DNA from: Paeniglutamicibacter terrestris
Lineage (GTDB): Bacteria; Actinomycetota; Actinomycetes; Actinomycetales; Micrococcaceae
DNA: 60,169 bases
Direction: 5' to 3'
NCBI RefSeq assembly: GCF_012271785.1
Contig: NZ_JAAWVT010000016.1
Location: 1-60,169 of the forward strand
In this document: positions 25,374-34,866 of the stretch, in pieces
Position numbering within the stretch: the stretch's first letter is position 1
How the letters are laid out: the number at the start of each line of letters is the position of its first letter
Translations under genes and position numbers: made by a program
The notes under the pieces: model-generated
Told to the model about the DNA's origin: nothing
The model's database searches: none
Seen by the model: only the letters and a program-made list of their open reading frames with translations

Positions 25374-26638
25374 GCCAGCAGCCGAGCACCCAGTTGAGCA
25401 CACCTCAGAACCGCGTGCGGGTCCCGGCACCGGTGAACGCCCATTCCCATGCCTTCCACCGGATCCTGCGTGGGCGGACCCATGAGGGCGCCGATGGTGC
25501 GGCCGGAGACTTTTGGACGTGGCGTGAGCACATGTATGCCGCCGCCGCGTCGCTCACCCCGGCGGCGTACCAGCAGCTGGCCACCGCCGTTTTCGCGGAG
25601 ATGGTTGTCGCTGGCTATAGCGCCGTGGGGGAGTTCCACTACCTGCACCACCAACCCGGTGGGCAACCCTATGGCAGCGGTGGTCACGGGGAGTCGCACG
25701 CCATGGAGCTCGCCCTGGGCCGCGCCGCCGTAGCAGCTGGTATCCGCCTAGTGCTCCTTGATACCTGTTATCTCCAAGGCGGGCTCACTTTGCAGGGAGA
25801 GATGTTGGAACTTGATGACACGCAGCAGCGTTTCAGCGATCGCTCCGTCGAGGGCTGGCTACTGCGCCATGAGAGCTTAGCTGCCGCGCTGGCGGAGCTT
25901 GATGCCGGGGCCGGGTTGCTGAGCCTCGGTGCCGCGGTGCACTCGGTGCGTGCCGTGGCACCGAGTGACCTCGCCACCATCGCGGCACGGCTGGACCCCG
26001 CGCTGCCGCTGCACGTGCATCTTTCGGAGCAACCGGCGGAGAACCACGCCTGCGCCGCCGCCTATGGCACGAGCCCCACGGGGTTGCTCGAGCAGGCGGG
26101 ACTGCTTGGCGCGCGGCTCTCGGCGGTACACGCCACCCACCTGGATGAAACAGATATCCGAGCCTTGGGCGCTGCCCGAGCCGGGATCGTGATGTGCCCA
26201 ACCACCGAGGCTGACCTGGGTGATGGGATTGGCCCGGCCCGGGAACTTGCCGACGCCGGTGCGCACCTTTCCCTGGGCAGTGATCAGCATGCGGTGCTTG
26301 ACCCGTACCTGGAGCAGCGCGCCCTGGAACATGCAGAGCGCCTGCGCAGCGGCAAACGTGGACGGTTCTCGCCCACGGAGATCTCCACCGCCGCACGTGC
26401 CGGTGGGCTGCGCTCCCTGGGGCTGGCGGAAAATGACGACTTCCTGATGGTGCGCACCGATTCGGTACGCACCGCGGGCTCACGTCCCGCCCAGCTCCCG
26501 CTCACCGCCACCGCCGCGGACATCATCGAGGTGCACATCAACGGGGAGCTAGTCGCCAGTCATGGGATCCACACTCGCTTGGGTGACCCGGCCGCCCTAT
26601 ATGCAGCCTTCTTTAACAACAACCCGGAGTTTTCATGA
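25370..26638 (+). CDS. hutF: Formimidoylglutamate deiminase
   Basis: A 422-residue amidohydrolase-fold enzyme converting N-formimidoyl-L-glutamate to N-formyl-L-glutamate and ammonia. Seen: the metal-binding VNAHSHAFHRILRG, then DFWTWREHMY typical of HutF, LHVHLSEQPAENHAC, VHATHLDE, and LGSDQHAV with the catalytic Asp. The GTG start overlaps the stop of the M20 gene (GTGA) and has GGAGGA 6 bases upstream. It overlaps hutI by 4 bases. Confidence 0.92.
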   Translation: MSQQPSTQLSTPQNRVRVPAPVNAHSHAFHRILRGRTHEGADGAAGDFWTWREHMYAAAASLTPAAYQQLATAVFAEMVVAGYSAVGEFHYLHHQPGGQPYGSGGHGESHAMELALGRAAVAAGIRLVLLDTCYLQGGLTLQGEMLELDDTQQRFSDRSVEGWLLRHESLAAALAELDAGAGLLSLGAAVHSVRAVAPSDLATIAARLDPALPLHVHLSEQPAENHACAAAYGTSPTGLLEQAGLLGARLSAVHATHLDETDIRALGAARAGIVMCPTTEADLGDGIGPARELADAGAHLSLGSDQHAVLDPYLEQRALEHAERLRSGKRGRFSPTEISTAARAGGLRSLGLAENDDFLMVRTDSVRTAGSRPAQLPLTATAADIIEVHINGELVASHGIHTRLGDPAALYAAFFNNNPEFS

Positions 26639-27834
26639 GCACCACGCTGATTACCAACCTGGCCGAAGTCTTCACCGCCGACGCACAACACACGCGGATC
26701 AATAACGCTGCCATCCTCATCGAGGACGAAATTATCAGTTGGATCGGTGCGGCTGCAGATGCACCGGCCGCGGATCACGTCATTGATGCCCAACGCCGTG
26801 CCGCGTTGCCGGGTTGGGTCGATTCGCATACCCACCTGGTTTTTGCCGGGGATCGCAGTGCCGAATTTGTGGCCCGGATGGCAGGGCAGGAGTATGCAGC
26901 AGGTGGCATCGCGGTGACCACCGCGGCCACTCGATCGGCCAGCGACTACGATCTCACCCGATTGTTGCTGGGACGGGCAGCCGAAGCATTGGCCGGTGGC
27001 ACCACCTTCTTGGAAACCAAGACCGGTTACGGGTTGGGAGTCGAAGAGGAAGCACGCCATGCCCGCATCGCGTCTACAGTCGTGGATCGGGTGACGTTCT
27101 TGGGGGCGCATCTGGTCCCCGCTGGGACCGACGCGCAGGAGTATACGGATCTGGTCTGCGGGGAGATGCTTCAGCGAGTGGCACCCTATGTGCATTTCGC
27201 CGATGTCTTCTGCGAGCGGGGCGCCTTCAACGAGGCCCAGTCCCGGCAGGTGCTCACCGCATCACGGAAGGCCGGTTTGGGGCTTCGTGTCCACGGAAAC
27301 CAGCTCGGCTCGGGCCCCGGGGTGCAACTGGCCGTGGAATTCGGTGCCATGAGCGTTGACCACGTGAATTACCTTGATGACGCCGACGTGAGCGCGCTCG
27401 CCGGCTCGTGGCAGCAGTGGGATCCTGCCACCCGCAGCGGGGCTGCGGGAACCGTGGCCACCTGCCTGCCGGCTTGTGACCTTTCTACCCGCCAGCCATT
27501 CGCGCCGGGACGGGAGTTGCTTGATGCGGGGGTGCAGATCGCACTGGCCTCAAATTGCAATCCCGGAACCTCCTATACCTCGTCCATGTCGTTCTGTGTG
27601 GCCACCGCCGTCTTGCAGATGCGATTGAGCATCGAGGAAGCCATTGTGGCCGCCACCTATGGGGGAGCGCTCGCATTGGGCGTCCACGATCTGGTGGGTT
27701 CACTACAAGTGGGCAAGCGGGCGGATATTCAGTTGCTCAACGCTCCAGCGGTGGCGCATCTTGCTTACCGGCCGGGGATGAACCTCACGGGCCCGGTTTT
27801 CCGTGCCGGTGTCTTGGTGGCTGGACGCCTCTAG
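26635..27834 (+). CDS. hutI: Imidazolonepropionase
   Basis: A 399-residue amidohydrolase opening the imidazolone ring to give formimidoylglutamate. Metal ligands are in DSHTHLVFAGDRSAEF near residue 62; further blocks are TTFLETKTGYGL, RVHGNQLG and ALASNCNPGTSY. Starts at ATG overlapping the hutF stop (ATGA). Last gene of the hut operon; no obvious terminator before tpx, which starts 45 bases later. Confidence 0.95.
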   Translation: MSTTLITNLAEVFTADAQHTRINNAAILIEDEIISWIGAAADAPAADHVIDAQRRAALPGWVDSHTHLVFAGDRSAEFVARMAGQEYAAGGIAVTTAATRSASDYDLTRLLLGRAAEALAGGTTFLETKTGYGLGVEEEARHARIASTVVDRVTFLGAHLVPAGTDAQEYTDLVCGEMLQRVAPYVHFADVFCERGAFNEAQSRQVLTASRKAGLGLRVHGNQLGSGPGVQLAVEFGAMSVDHVNYLDDADVSALAGSWQQWDPATRSGAAGTVATCLPACDLSTRQPFAPGRELLDAGVQIALASNCNPGTSYTSSMSFCVATAVLQMRLSIEEAIVAATYGGALALGVHDLVGSLQVGKRADIQLLNAPAVAHLAYRPGMNLTGPVFRAGVLVAGRL

Positions 27835-27879
27835 CGAACCGCTTGGTGCTGGAGGGAACGTTCGTGGTAAACAAGAAGT

Positions 27880-28380
27880 ATGGCTATTACTGCACTCAAA
27901 GGTTCCCCCGTCCAGGTCATTGGCGAACTTCCCGCCGTTGGCGCGACCGCTCCTGACTTCACGCTCACCGGTGCCGACCTCGGCGAGGTGTCCAGCACCG
28001 AATTGCGCGGCAAGCGCGTGGTCTTGAACATCTTCCCGTCCATCGATACCGGCGTCTGCGCCTCTTCGGTCCGCCGCTTCAACGAGCTGGCCGCAGGACT
28101 CGAAAACACCGCCGTGGTTTGCGCCTCGGCCGACCTGCCGTTCGCACTGGGTCGCTTCTGCGGTTCCGAGGGCATCGAGAACGTCGTTCCGACCTCGTCT
28201 TTCCGCTCCGACTTCGGCGCCGACTTCGGTCTGACGCTGGGCGATGGCCCGATGCAGGGCCTGCTGGCTCGCGCGATTGTTGTTTTGGATGAAAATGGTG
28301 CAGTCCTGCACACCGAGCTGGTTCCGGAAATCACCACGGAGCCGAACTACGACGCAGCTGTCGCGGCACTCTCCAACTAA
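27880..28380 (+). CDS. tpx: Thiol peroxidase (Tpx, atypical 2-Cys peroxiredoxin)
   Basis: A 166-residue peroxiredoxin reducing hydroperoxides with thioredoxin. The peroxidatic cysteine is Cys60 in SIDTGVCASSVRRFN and the resolving cysteine Cys94 in SADLPFALGRFCGSEG; Cys81 is an extra. Length and motif spacing match Tpx. The ribosome site is weak. It follows hutI by 45 bases, but its function is unrelated and it probably has its own promoter. A very strong terminator follows. Confidence 0.94.
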   Translation: MAITALKGSPVQVIGELPAVGATAPDFTLTGADLGEVSSTELRGKRVVLNIFPSIDTGVCASSVRRFNELAAGLENTAVVCASADLPFALGRFCGSEGIENVVPTSSFRSDFGADFGLTLGDGPMQGLLARAIVVLDENGAVLHTELVPEITTEPNYDAAVAALSN

Positions 28381-28389
28381 GGCTTTCCC

Positions 28390-28448
28390 GGGGGCCGGGA
28401 TCGAGACGTAAGAAACCTTCTTGCGTCTCGGTCCCGGCCCCCTTTTTT
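28390..28448 (+). terminator. Strong terminator after tpx
   Basis: A long stem (GGGGGCCGGGA at 28390-28400 with TCCCGGCCCCC at 28432-28442, continued inward by a second pairing block) is followed by TTTTTT at 28443-28448. Classic rho-independent terminator. Confidence 0.92.
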
Positions 28449-28501
28449 ATGCCCCAGCGACCTTGGCAGGGTAGAAAGTAAGATTAAACCCTTAAGATTT
28501 T

Positions 28502-28533
28502 TTATGATCGGTAGACAAGGTAAACGATCATAA
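28502..28533. promoter_or_regulatory. Inverted-repeat operator before the sugar operon
   Basis: A 9-bp perfect inverted repeat, TTATGATCG and CGATCATAA, with a 14-bp spacer, followed by another AATCATA half-site. It lies about 75 bases before the SIS gene. The ATGATCG core recurs before the ABC binding-protein gene, so the DeoR regulator at the end of the operon is the likely binder. Confidence 0.6.
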
Positions 28534-28605
28534 GCAATCATAGTAGGGAAGAGCTTGCCATTCCGAGACACCTTCAGTGGTGCCGGGTTATTAAAGGAGA
28601 CCGTC

Positions 28606-29514
28606 GTGAGCGACACTAGCCAGCTTGGCCACCACATGGACGCCGAACTGCGTTCGCAGCCCGAAATGTGGGAGCGCGCCATCCTCCAGGCACGGAGCGA
28701 AAACCTGCTTCCGGCCGATGGCCTACGCGTAGCCGTCGTTGGCTGCGGAACATCCTGGTTCATGGCGCAGTCCTACGCCGCAGCGCGCGAGTCTGCAGGC
28801 AAGGGGATTACCGATGCATTTGCTGCCTCCGAAGCTTTTATCACTACCCGTGATTACGACGTGCTGGTGGCCATCACCCGTTCGGGCACCACCTCCGAGG
28901 TGCTGACCCTGCTGGATCAACTCAACGGTTCTCTGCCCACCGTTGCGCTCATCGGGGATCTCACCTCCCCGATCGTGAACAAGGTTGATGCCGTGATCGA
29001 GCTGCCCTACGCCGATGAAGAATCTGTGGTGCAGACCCGTTTTGCCACCACGGCGTTGGCCTACCTGCTCACCAGCGTCGGTGTAGACCTGAACGCTGCC
29101 ATCGACGAAGCCAAGGTTGCTGTCACCGCACAAACTCCGGCTGAACTCATTGATGCAGAGCAGTTCACCTTCCTGGGCCGTGGTTGGACCGTTGGTCTGG
29201 CCAATGAAGCAGCCCTGAAGATGCGAGAAGCCGTTCAGGGGTGGACCGAGGCCTACCCGGCCATGGACTACCGGCATGGCCCAATCTCCATCGCCGCACC
29301 GAACCGCGTGACCTGGATGCTCGGCGAGGAACCCGAGGGTCTGGCCCAAGATATGGTCCGCACCGGAGCCCTGTACATCAACAACAACGCGCACCCGCTG
29401 GCCGAACTGGCCCGGATTCACCGCGTCACGCTGGACCGCGCCCGCGCTCGTAAGATGAATCCGGATGCACCACGCAACCTGACCCGTTCGGTCATCCTCG
29501 ACGAAGACGCCTAA
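28606..29514 (+). CDS. SIS-domain sugar-phosphate isomerase/deaminase
   Basis: A 302-residue protein with two SIS domains, as in the isomerase half of GlmS and in AgaS-type enzymes: VGCGTSWFMAQSYAA near 45, AITRSGTTSEVLTLL near 90, FLGRGWTVGLANEAALKMRE near 187. There is no N-terminal glutaminase domain. The GTG start has AGGAG 6 bases upstream. First gene of the operon with two kinases and an aldolase. The probable job is conversion of a hexosamine 6-phosphate to a ketose 6-phosphate, releasing ammonia (AgaS-like). A fructosamine deglycase role (FrlB-like) is an alternative. Confidence 0.82.
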   Translation: MSDTSQLGHHMDAELRSQPEMWERAILQARSENLLPADGLRVAVVGCGTSWFMAQSYAAARESAGKGITDAFAASEAFITTRDYDVLVAITRSGTTSEVLTLLDQLNGSLPTVALIGDLTSPIVNKVDAVIELPYADEESVVQTRFATTALAYLLTSVGVDLNAAIDEAKVAVTAQTPAELIDAEQFTFLGRGWTVGLANEAALKMREAVQGWTEAYPAMDYRHGPISIAAPNRVTWMLGEEPEGLAQDMVRTGALYINNNAHPLAELARIHRVTLDRARARKMNPDAPRNLTRSVILDEDA

Positions 29515-29535
29515 GTCCATAACGACCAGGATGCC

Positions 29536-30474
29536 GTGGACACCATGAACCCCCAATACCTGCTCTTTGACGTCGGCGGTACCGACATTAAGGCGGCGTT
29601 TTCCGACGCCGCGGGAACGCTGCACGGCATTCGTAGGATTCGGACCCAACGCGTAGCCAGCGATCCCGCCCATACATTAGTCGAACAGCTCAAAACCCTG
29701 GGTGCCGAGCTCATGGCCGAATTCCCCGAGAGCAATCCCATTGCCGTGGGTTTGCTCGTGTGCGGAATCGTCGATGAAGCCAACGGAACCGGAGTGTTCT
29801 CAGCGAACCTTGGCTGGCGCGATGCCCCGCTGCGTCAGCTGGTGGCCGACGCTTTTGACCTGCCTGTGGGCTTTGGCCATGACGTGTTGGGCGCCGGTGT
29901 GGCGGAACTGCGCTTCGGCGCCGGCAAGGAACTTGGCACCGCGGTGGATAACGCGGCGGTCCTCATCATCGGCACCGGCATTGCTGCAGCACTCTTTGTT
30001 GACGGACGCCCGCTGTCCGCAGGTGGCTACGCCGGTGAACTGGGCCACGGCGCAGTTCCCGGCGGCCTGTCCTGCCCGTGTGGTGCGCACGGCTGCTTGG
30101 AAACCATCGGTTCGGCGGGAGCCATTGCCAAGCGCTATGAACAGGAAACCGGCGTACACGTTGCTGGCGCCCGCGAGGTTCTGAACGCCAGGGAGGCGGG
30201 AGATAAGATCGCGGTGCGGATTTGGGACGAGGCGATTGCGGCATTGACCTTCTCCATCGCCCAACTCTGCTGCTCCATCGCACCGCAGGTCGTCATCATC
30301 GGCGGAGGATTGGCACAAGCAGGCGAGGCACTACTGCAACCGCTGCGCGAAGCGCTGGGAGAGAAACTGACCTACCAACGGCTGCCGCAGATTGTGGCAG
30401 CCCAACTGGGTCAGGATGCGGGTCTACGCGGCGCGCACCTCAAGGCCGTTGCGGCGGGTGCCCAGAGCACATGA
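29536..30474 (+). CDS. ROK family sugar kinase
   Basis: A 312-residue ROK kinase: ATP-binding LFDVGGTDIKAAF at the N-terminus, the catalytic Asp in GFGHDV, and the zinc-binding signature GHGAVPGGLSCPCGAHGCLE. No helix-turn-helix is present, so it is a kinase and not a ROK repressor. The GTG start is used; an ATG three codons later is possible. It overlaps the next kinase by 4 bases. In this operon it would phosphorylate the imported sugar or amino sugar at C6. Confidence 0.85.
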   Translation: MDTMNPQYLLFDVGGTDIKAAFSDAAGTLHGIRRIRTQRVASDPAHTLVEQLKTLGAELMAEFPESNPIAVGLLVCGIVDEANGTGVFSANLGWRDAPLRQLVADAFDLPVGFGHDVLGAGVAELRFGAGKELGTAVDNAAVLIIGTGIAAALFVDGRPLSAGGYAGELGHGAVPGGLSCPCGAHGCLETIGSAGAIAKRYEQETGVHVAGAREVLNAREAGDKIAVRIWDEAIAALTFSIAQLCCSIAPQVVIIGGGLAQAGEALLQPLREALGEKLTYQRLPQIVAAQLGQDAGLRGAHLKAVAAGAQST

Positions 30475-31406
30475 TTCTGAGTATCACTCCCAACCCCGCG
30501 CTGGATGAAACCTACGGACTTGAGCTCCTCGATGTCGGGGGTAGCAACCGTGTTGCTGCCCCGTTGCGCCGGGCAGGCGGCAAGGGCATCAACGTGGCGC
30601 GGGTGCTGCATTCTCAGGGGGTCCCCGTGCTGGCGCTGGCACCCGTGGGTGGCTCAAATGGTCAGCTCTTCGCATTGGATCTGGCGGCATCCGGGGTGGA
30701 TCATGAGCTCCTGAACGTTGCTGCCCCGATGCGTCGAAGCCTCGCCGTCGTCGAACATGGAACCGGGCGAACCACTGTCATTAATGAACGTGGGGATGCG
30801 CTCAGCCACAGCGAGTGGGAGAGCCTCCGCTCCCGAATCAGCCTGCTTCTCGATCGCGGGGTGAGTGTATTGGTCGCCTCGGGTTCACTGCCGCCCGGCG
30901 CGGATGAAGATTTCTACCCGTGGTGCGTGCGTGAAGCCACGCGGCGCGGGATCCCCAGCATCATTGATACCTCCGGACCCGCTTTGTTGGCTGCGGCTCG
31001 CGCCGGCGCCACGGTGCTCAAACCCAACCACCACGAACTGGCCGATGTCACCGGGGAAAAAACACTGGGCGGGGGAGCAGCCAAGCTCCTAGCCGCCGGG
31101 GCCCGCCACATTTACGCCAGCGCCGGGGAAGACGGACTTTTTCACTTCTCCGCGGCCGGTCCCGGCCACTGGGAATCGGCGCGTTTAGCTGCACCGCTGG
31201 TGGGTAATCCCACCGGGGCCGGGGATAGCGCCGTGGCTGCTATCGCCATGGGGCTACACGCCGGAGAGGACCACGGATCGGTGATTCTTCCCCGTGCCGC
31301 CGCTTGGTCGGCCTCCTCGGTATTGATGCCCACCGCGGGCCAGCTGCACCCCTCACATCTCGAAATCCTGACGAACTTGATTCATTCCTCCGCAACGTCG
31401 CTCTAA
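30471..31406 (+). CDS. PfkB family hexose-phosphate kinase (LacC/1-PFK-like)
   Basis: A 311-residue PfkB kinase of the 1-phosphofructokinase / tagatose-6-phosphate kinase branch: TPNPALDETYGL at the start, GGKGINVARVLHSQG, ASGSLPPGADEDFY, KPNHHELADVTG, and the anion-hole NPTGAGDSAVAAI with catalytic Asp. ATGA overlap with the ROK gene. With an aldolase directly downstream, it most likely makes a ketose 1,6-bisphosphate (tagatose or fructose). Confidence 0.86.
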   Translation: MILSITPNPALDETYGLELLDVGGSNRVAAPLRRAGGKGINVARVLHSQGVPVLALAPVGGSNGQLFALDLAASGVDHELLNVAAPMRRSLAVVEHGTGRTTVINERGDALSHSEWESLRSRISLLLDRGVSVLVASGSLPPGADEDFYPWCVREATRRGIPSIIDTSGPALLAAARAGATVLKPNHHELADVTGEKTLGGGAAKLLAAGARHIYASAGEDGLFHFSAAGPGHWESARLAAPLVGNPTGAGDSAVAAIAMGLHAGEDHGSVILPRAAAWSASSVLMPTAGQLHPSHLEILTNLIHSSATSL

Positions 31407-31434
31407 GTCTCATCCCCGAAAGGATGCTTTTCCC

Positions 31435-32277
31435 ATGCCCTTGGTTAATACAGCAGAGATCATGAAGGCGGCACGCACTTCCCAGCGGGGGCAGGGTGCC
31501 TTCAATGTCATCCACCTAGAGAGCGCCGAGGCACTGATCCAGGGTGCCGAGCTCGCCGGGACTCCGTTGATCTTGCAGATCTCGGAAAACTGCGTCGGTT
31601 ACCACCGAAGCTTGGAACCCATTGCCCTCGCCTCGCTGGCAGCTGCCCGCGCGGCGAGCGTCCCGGTGGCGCTACACCTGGACCATGCAGAATCAGAAGA
31701 CCTGGCAAAGGCCGCCGTCGATCTGGGGTTTGGGTCAGTCATGTTTGATGGCGCGCATCTGGACTACGCCCAAAATATTGCTGTCACCGCTCGAGTCACC
31801 GAGTATGCCCACGCGGCAGGCGTCTACGTTGAGGCCGAGCTGGGAAAAATTGGCGGCAAAGATGGCGCCCACGCCCCGGGCGTGCGAACCGATCCGGCTG
31901 AGGCGCGTCAGTTTGTGCGAGAAACAGGAGTCGACGCACTGGCCGTTGCCGTGGGTTCTTCGCACGCCATGCTTGATCGGTCAGCTGCCCTTGATCTTGA
32001 GCTGATCGCCCAGCTTCGCGGCGCACTGGATGTTCCGCTGGTGCTCCACGGATCCTCCGGGGTGAGCGATTCAAACATCATTGCCGCAATTAATGCGGGG
32101 ATGACCAAGATCAATGTTTCCACCCATCTCAATGGGTTCTTCACGCGCGCCATTCGTCAGTACCTCGAGGAGAACCCCGCGGTCGTGGATTCGCGCAAGT
32201 ACGTGGCGCGTGGCCGCGACGAGATGGCCGTGGAGAGCGCTCGATTGCTGCGCCTCTTCGCAGGAATTTCGGACTAA
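31435..32277 (+). CDS. Class II ketose-bisphosphate aldolase (tagatose/fructose type)
   Basis: A 280-residue zinc-dependent TIM-barrel aldolase. Zinc ligands and catalytic residues are in LHLDHAES near residue 82 and VYVEAELGKIGGKDG near 132; phosphate-binding VLHGSSGVSDSN and the NVSTHLNG segment follow. The length fits the GatY/KbaY/Fba class II group. The ATG follows GAAAGGATG. It would cleave the bisphosphate made by the PfkB kinase into DHAP and glyceraldehyde 3-phosphate. Confidence 0.88.
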   Translation: MPLVNTAEIMKAARTSQRGQGAFNVIHLESAEALIQGAELAGTPLILQISENCVGYHRSLEPIALASLAAARAASVPVALHLDHAESEDLAKAAVDLGFGSVMFDGAHLDYAQNIAVTARVTEYAHAAGVYVEAELGKIGGKDGAHAPGVRTDPAEARQFVRETGVDALAVAVGSSHAMLDRSAALDLELIAQLRGALDVPLVLHGSSGVSDSNIIAAINAGMTKINVSTHLNGFFTRAIRQYLEENPAVVDSRKYVARGRDEMAVESARLLRLFAGISD

Positions 32278-32430
32278 CCTCACGCCGGTTTCTCGGATAT
32301 ACCTTCCGAGGAGGGCCGACGCTCTTCGGCGAACCCGCGGCTGTGCCAAACGCGATCTGCGGTTGTCTTCAGCTCAACAGCTTGTCATCCGGAATTAACA
32401 ATTCATATCTCACACTCCCCTTGACCGCGC

Positions 32431-32490
32431 GATCTAGATCACAGCATAATCAATGGAACGTGTACTTTATTGATCGTTCTTTATTGATAT
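32431..32490 (+). promoter_or_regulatory. Operator cluster before the ABC transporter genes
   Basis: In the 284-bp gap there are a GATCTAGATC palindrome (32431-32440), an ATCAAT half-site (32449-32454) and two direct TTTATTGAT repeats 14 bp apart (starting 32466 and 32480). The first of these reads TTATTGATCG, close to the TTATGATCG arms of the operator upstream of the SIS gene. This suggests a second regulated promoter inside the locus. Confidence 0.5.
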
Positions 32491-32561
32491 AAAGCACATA
32501 ACATCACTCCTGTCGGTGCGAAGCGCTCATTGTTCGCCCCGACCATCTGGAACGAGGATCT

Positions 32562-33827
32562 ATGAAGAAGCTCAATCTCCGCGGGGTAGCGGTTGCGGGT
32601 GTAGCTGCTGCGGCACTGTTGTTGACGTCGTGTGGTTTTGGTGGGGCAAGTAGCACCAGCAGTAGCGAGCCAGGTGCCTCGGGCACCGTCACCACACTGA
32701 CTATGCTGGCACCCACCTATTCCGACGGCACGAAAGCTCTATGGACGAAGGTCATCAAGGATTTTGAGGCTGCCAATCCGGATGTCAAGGTCAACCTTGA
32801 AACGCAGTCCTGGGAAAACGTCGAAGGCGTCCTGAAGACCAAGATCCAGGGCAACAAGGCACCTGACATCTACAACGGCGGTGCCTTTGCCGAATTTGCT
32901 GCCGAGGGCCTGCTGGCACCAACCTCTGATGTTGCCTCCGAGGCCACCATTGCCGATTTTCAGGAATCCTTCGCCGAAAACGAAAAGGTTGATGGAACTC
33001 AGTACGGTCTTCCGCTGATCGCCTCGGCCCGAGCACTGTTCTATAACAAGAGCCTCATGGAAGAGGCCGGTGTCGCTTCGGTTCCCACCACGTGGGACGA
33101 GCTCTACTCGGCAGCCAAGGCCGTGAGTGAAAAGACCAAGGCAGACGGCTATGGCATGCCGCTGGGCAATGAAGAAGCGCAGGGCGAGTCCCTCATCTGG
33201 TTCGCCGGCAATGGAGGCAACTTCGGTGATGGGAGCAACATCGCTGTGGATACCCCGGCAAACGTCGAGGCTGCCGAATTCATGAAGAAGATGATCGACG
33301 ACGGTGTGACGCAGAAGGATGCCGGCGCCACGCAGCGCACCCCAATGCTTAACACCTTCATTCAAGGCAAGCTCGGATTCGCCTACGCGCTTCCGCAGAC
33401 CGTGGGACAAATCAAGAAGGAAAACCCGAAGCTCAAATACGGTATCGCACCGGTACCGACCAAGACCGGAACTCCGGCAACTCTGGGTGTCGCGGATCGC
33501 TTGATGTCCTTCAAGAACGATGGTTCCAAGACCGCAGCGGTGAAGAAATTCATGGACTACTTCTTCTCTGCTGATGTCTACACCAACTGGGTTTCCACCG
33601 AGGGCTTCTTGCCGACCACCAAGTCGGGTTCCGAGAAGTTGGCCTCCGATGAGACCCTCAAGCCGTTCCTGGACATGCTTCCCAACGCGGTGTTCTACCC
33701 GACCACCAACGCGGCGTGGAACGCCACCGATGGTGCCTTCAAGTCCCTCATGGGTCAGATCGCCACCGGCAAGAGCGCAGCGGACGTGCTCAAGGAAATT
33801 CAGGCCAAGGCAGACGCAGCCAAGTAG
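32562..33827 (+). CDS. ABC sugar transporter, substrate-binding lipoprotein
   Basis: A 421-residue extracellular solute-binding protein family 1 member. A signal peptide MKKLNLRGVAVAGVAAAALL ends in lipobox LTSC, then a short Ser-rich linker and the bilobal domain (WTKVIKDFEAANPDVKVNLE, GGAFAEFAAEGLLAP, PTTWDELYSAAK, LGVADRLMSFK). It is anchored to the outer membrane face and delivers sugar to the two permeases that follow. The ATG has GAGG upstream. Its operator-like upstream region suggests separate regulation from the enzyme genes. Confidence 0.92.
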   Translation: MKKLNLRGVAVAGVAAAALLLTSCGFGGASSTSSSEPGASGTVTTLTMLAPTYSDGTKALWTKVIKDFEAANPDVKVNLETQSWENVEGVLKTKIQGNKAPDIYNGGAFAEFAAEGLLAPTSDVASEATIADFQESFAENEKVDGTQYGLPLIASARALFYNKSLMEEAGVASVPTTWDELYSAAKAVSEKTKADGYGMPLGNEEAQGESLIWFAGNGGNFGDGSNIAVDTPANVEAAEFMKKMIDDGVTQKDAGATQRTPMLNTFIQGKLGFAYALPQTVGQIKKENPKLKYGIAPVPTKTGTPATLGVADRLMSFKNDGSKTAAVKKFMDYFFSADVYTNWVSTEGFLPTTKSGSEKLASDETLKPFLDMLPNAVFYPTTNAAWNATDGAFKSLMGQIATGKSAADVLKEIQAKADAAK

Positions 33828-33936
33828 CAACACCTGTATGACGGACGGGGCTCTCATCAACTTCAGGAGAGCCCCATCCGACCTTAAAACGCCTCGCGGC
33901 ACCCCGCACCCTCTCATCCTGTAGGAGCAACAGATC

Positions 33937-34860
33937 ATGAGCGTCACCCTCGTCCCGAAACGTGTTTCACGGCGGAAATCCGCTCAGGAAGGTGGCTCAT
34001 TCCTTGCGGCACTGCCCTGGGTTGGTCCGGCGCTCTTGCTGATCCTCGCCATCGTGGTGTTCCCTGCCGGATACATGATCTACAACTCCACACGAAAGAT
34101 CTCGCAGGTCGGCACCGACCTGAAGGGGGTGGGGTTCGATAACTTCGCCAAGGTTTTCAGCGATCCCAATCTGCCCCGGATCTTGCTGAACACGGTGGTG
34201 TGGGTGGTTGTGGTTGTCACCGTCACCGTGGTGCTCTCCCTGGTTTTGGCCCAGTTCCTGAACAAGCCATTCCCCGGGCGCACCCTGGTCCGCATGGCAG
34301 TCATCGTGCCGTGGGCCGCATCGGTCGTCATGACCACCACCGTCTTCTATTACGCAGCAGAACCAAACTACGGAATCCTCAACAAATTCCTGACCGACGT
34401 TGGTGTGCTCGATGAAGGCTTCGGATTCACCAAAAATGCCGTGCCCGCCATGTCGATGGCCATCGTCATTGCTATTTTTGTCTCCATCCCGTTCACTACC
34501 TATACGATTCTTGCCGGCCTGCAGGCTATCCCGAACGAGACGCTTGAAGCGGCGAAAATGGATGGTGCCAACCGCTGGGGTACGTACTTCTTGGTGATCC
34601 TTCCGCAACTTCGCGGTTCGCTGGCAGTTGCCGTGTTGATCAACATCATCAATGTGTTTAACAACCTGCCCATTCTGAAGATCATCACCGGCTCGATCCC
34701 CGGTTACAGCGCCGACACCCTTATGACCTACATCTTCAAGGTCCTGCAATTCGACCGCCGATTGGATATCTCCTCGGCGCTCTCGGTGGTGAATTTCGCG
34801 ATTGTTCTGGTGATCGTCGCGATCTATGTCAAGACCGTCAAGCCCATGAAAGAGGTCTAG
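33937..34860 (+). CDS. ABC sugar transporter permease (MalF/UgpA type)
   Basis: A 307-residue permease with six membrane spans after a basic N-terminus, and the cytoplasmic EAA loop NETLEAAKMDGANRWGTYFL near residue 203 that docks the ATPase. The ATG is preceded by AGGAG. It is followed after six bases by the second permease. No ATPase gene is in the locus; actinobacterial sugar importers of this type commonly share one ATPase (MsiK-like) encoded elsewhere. Confidence 0.9.
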   Translation: MSVTLVPKRVSRRKSAQEGGSFLAALPWVGPALLLILAIVVFPAGYMIYNSTRKISQVGTDLKGVGFDNFAKVFSDPNLPRILLNTVVWVVVVVTVTVVLSLVLAQFLNKPFPGRTLVRMAVIVPWAASVVMTTTVFYYAAEPNYGILNKFLTDVGVLDEGFGFTKNAVPAMSMAIVIAIFVSIPFTTYTILAGLQAIPNETLEAAKMDGANRWGTYFLVILPQLRGSLAVAVLINIINVFNNLPILKIITGSIPGYSADTLMTYIFKVLQFDRRLDISSALSVVNFAIVLVIVAIYVKTVKPMKEV

Positions 34861-34866
34861 GCCGCC

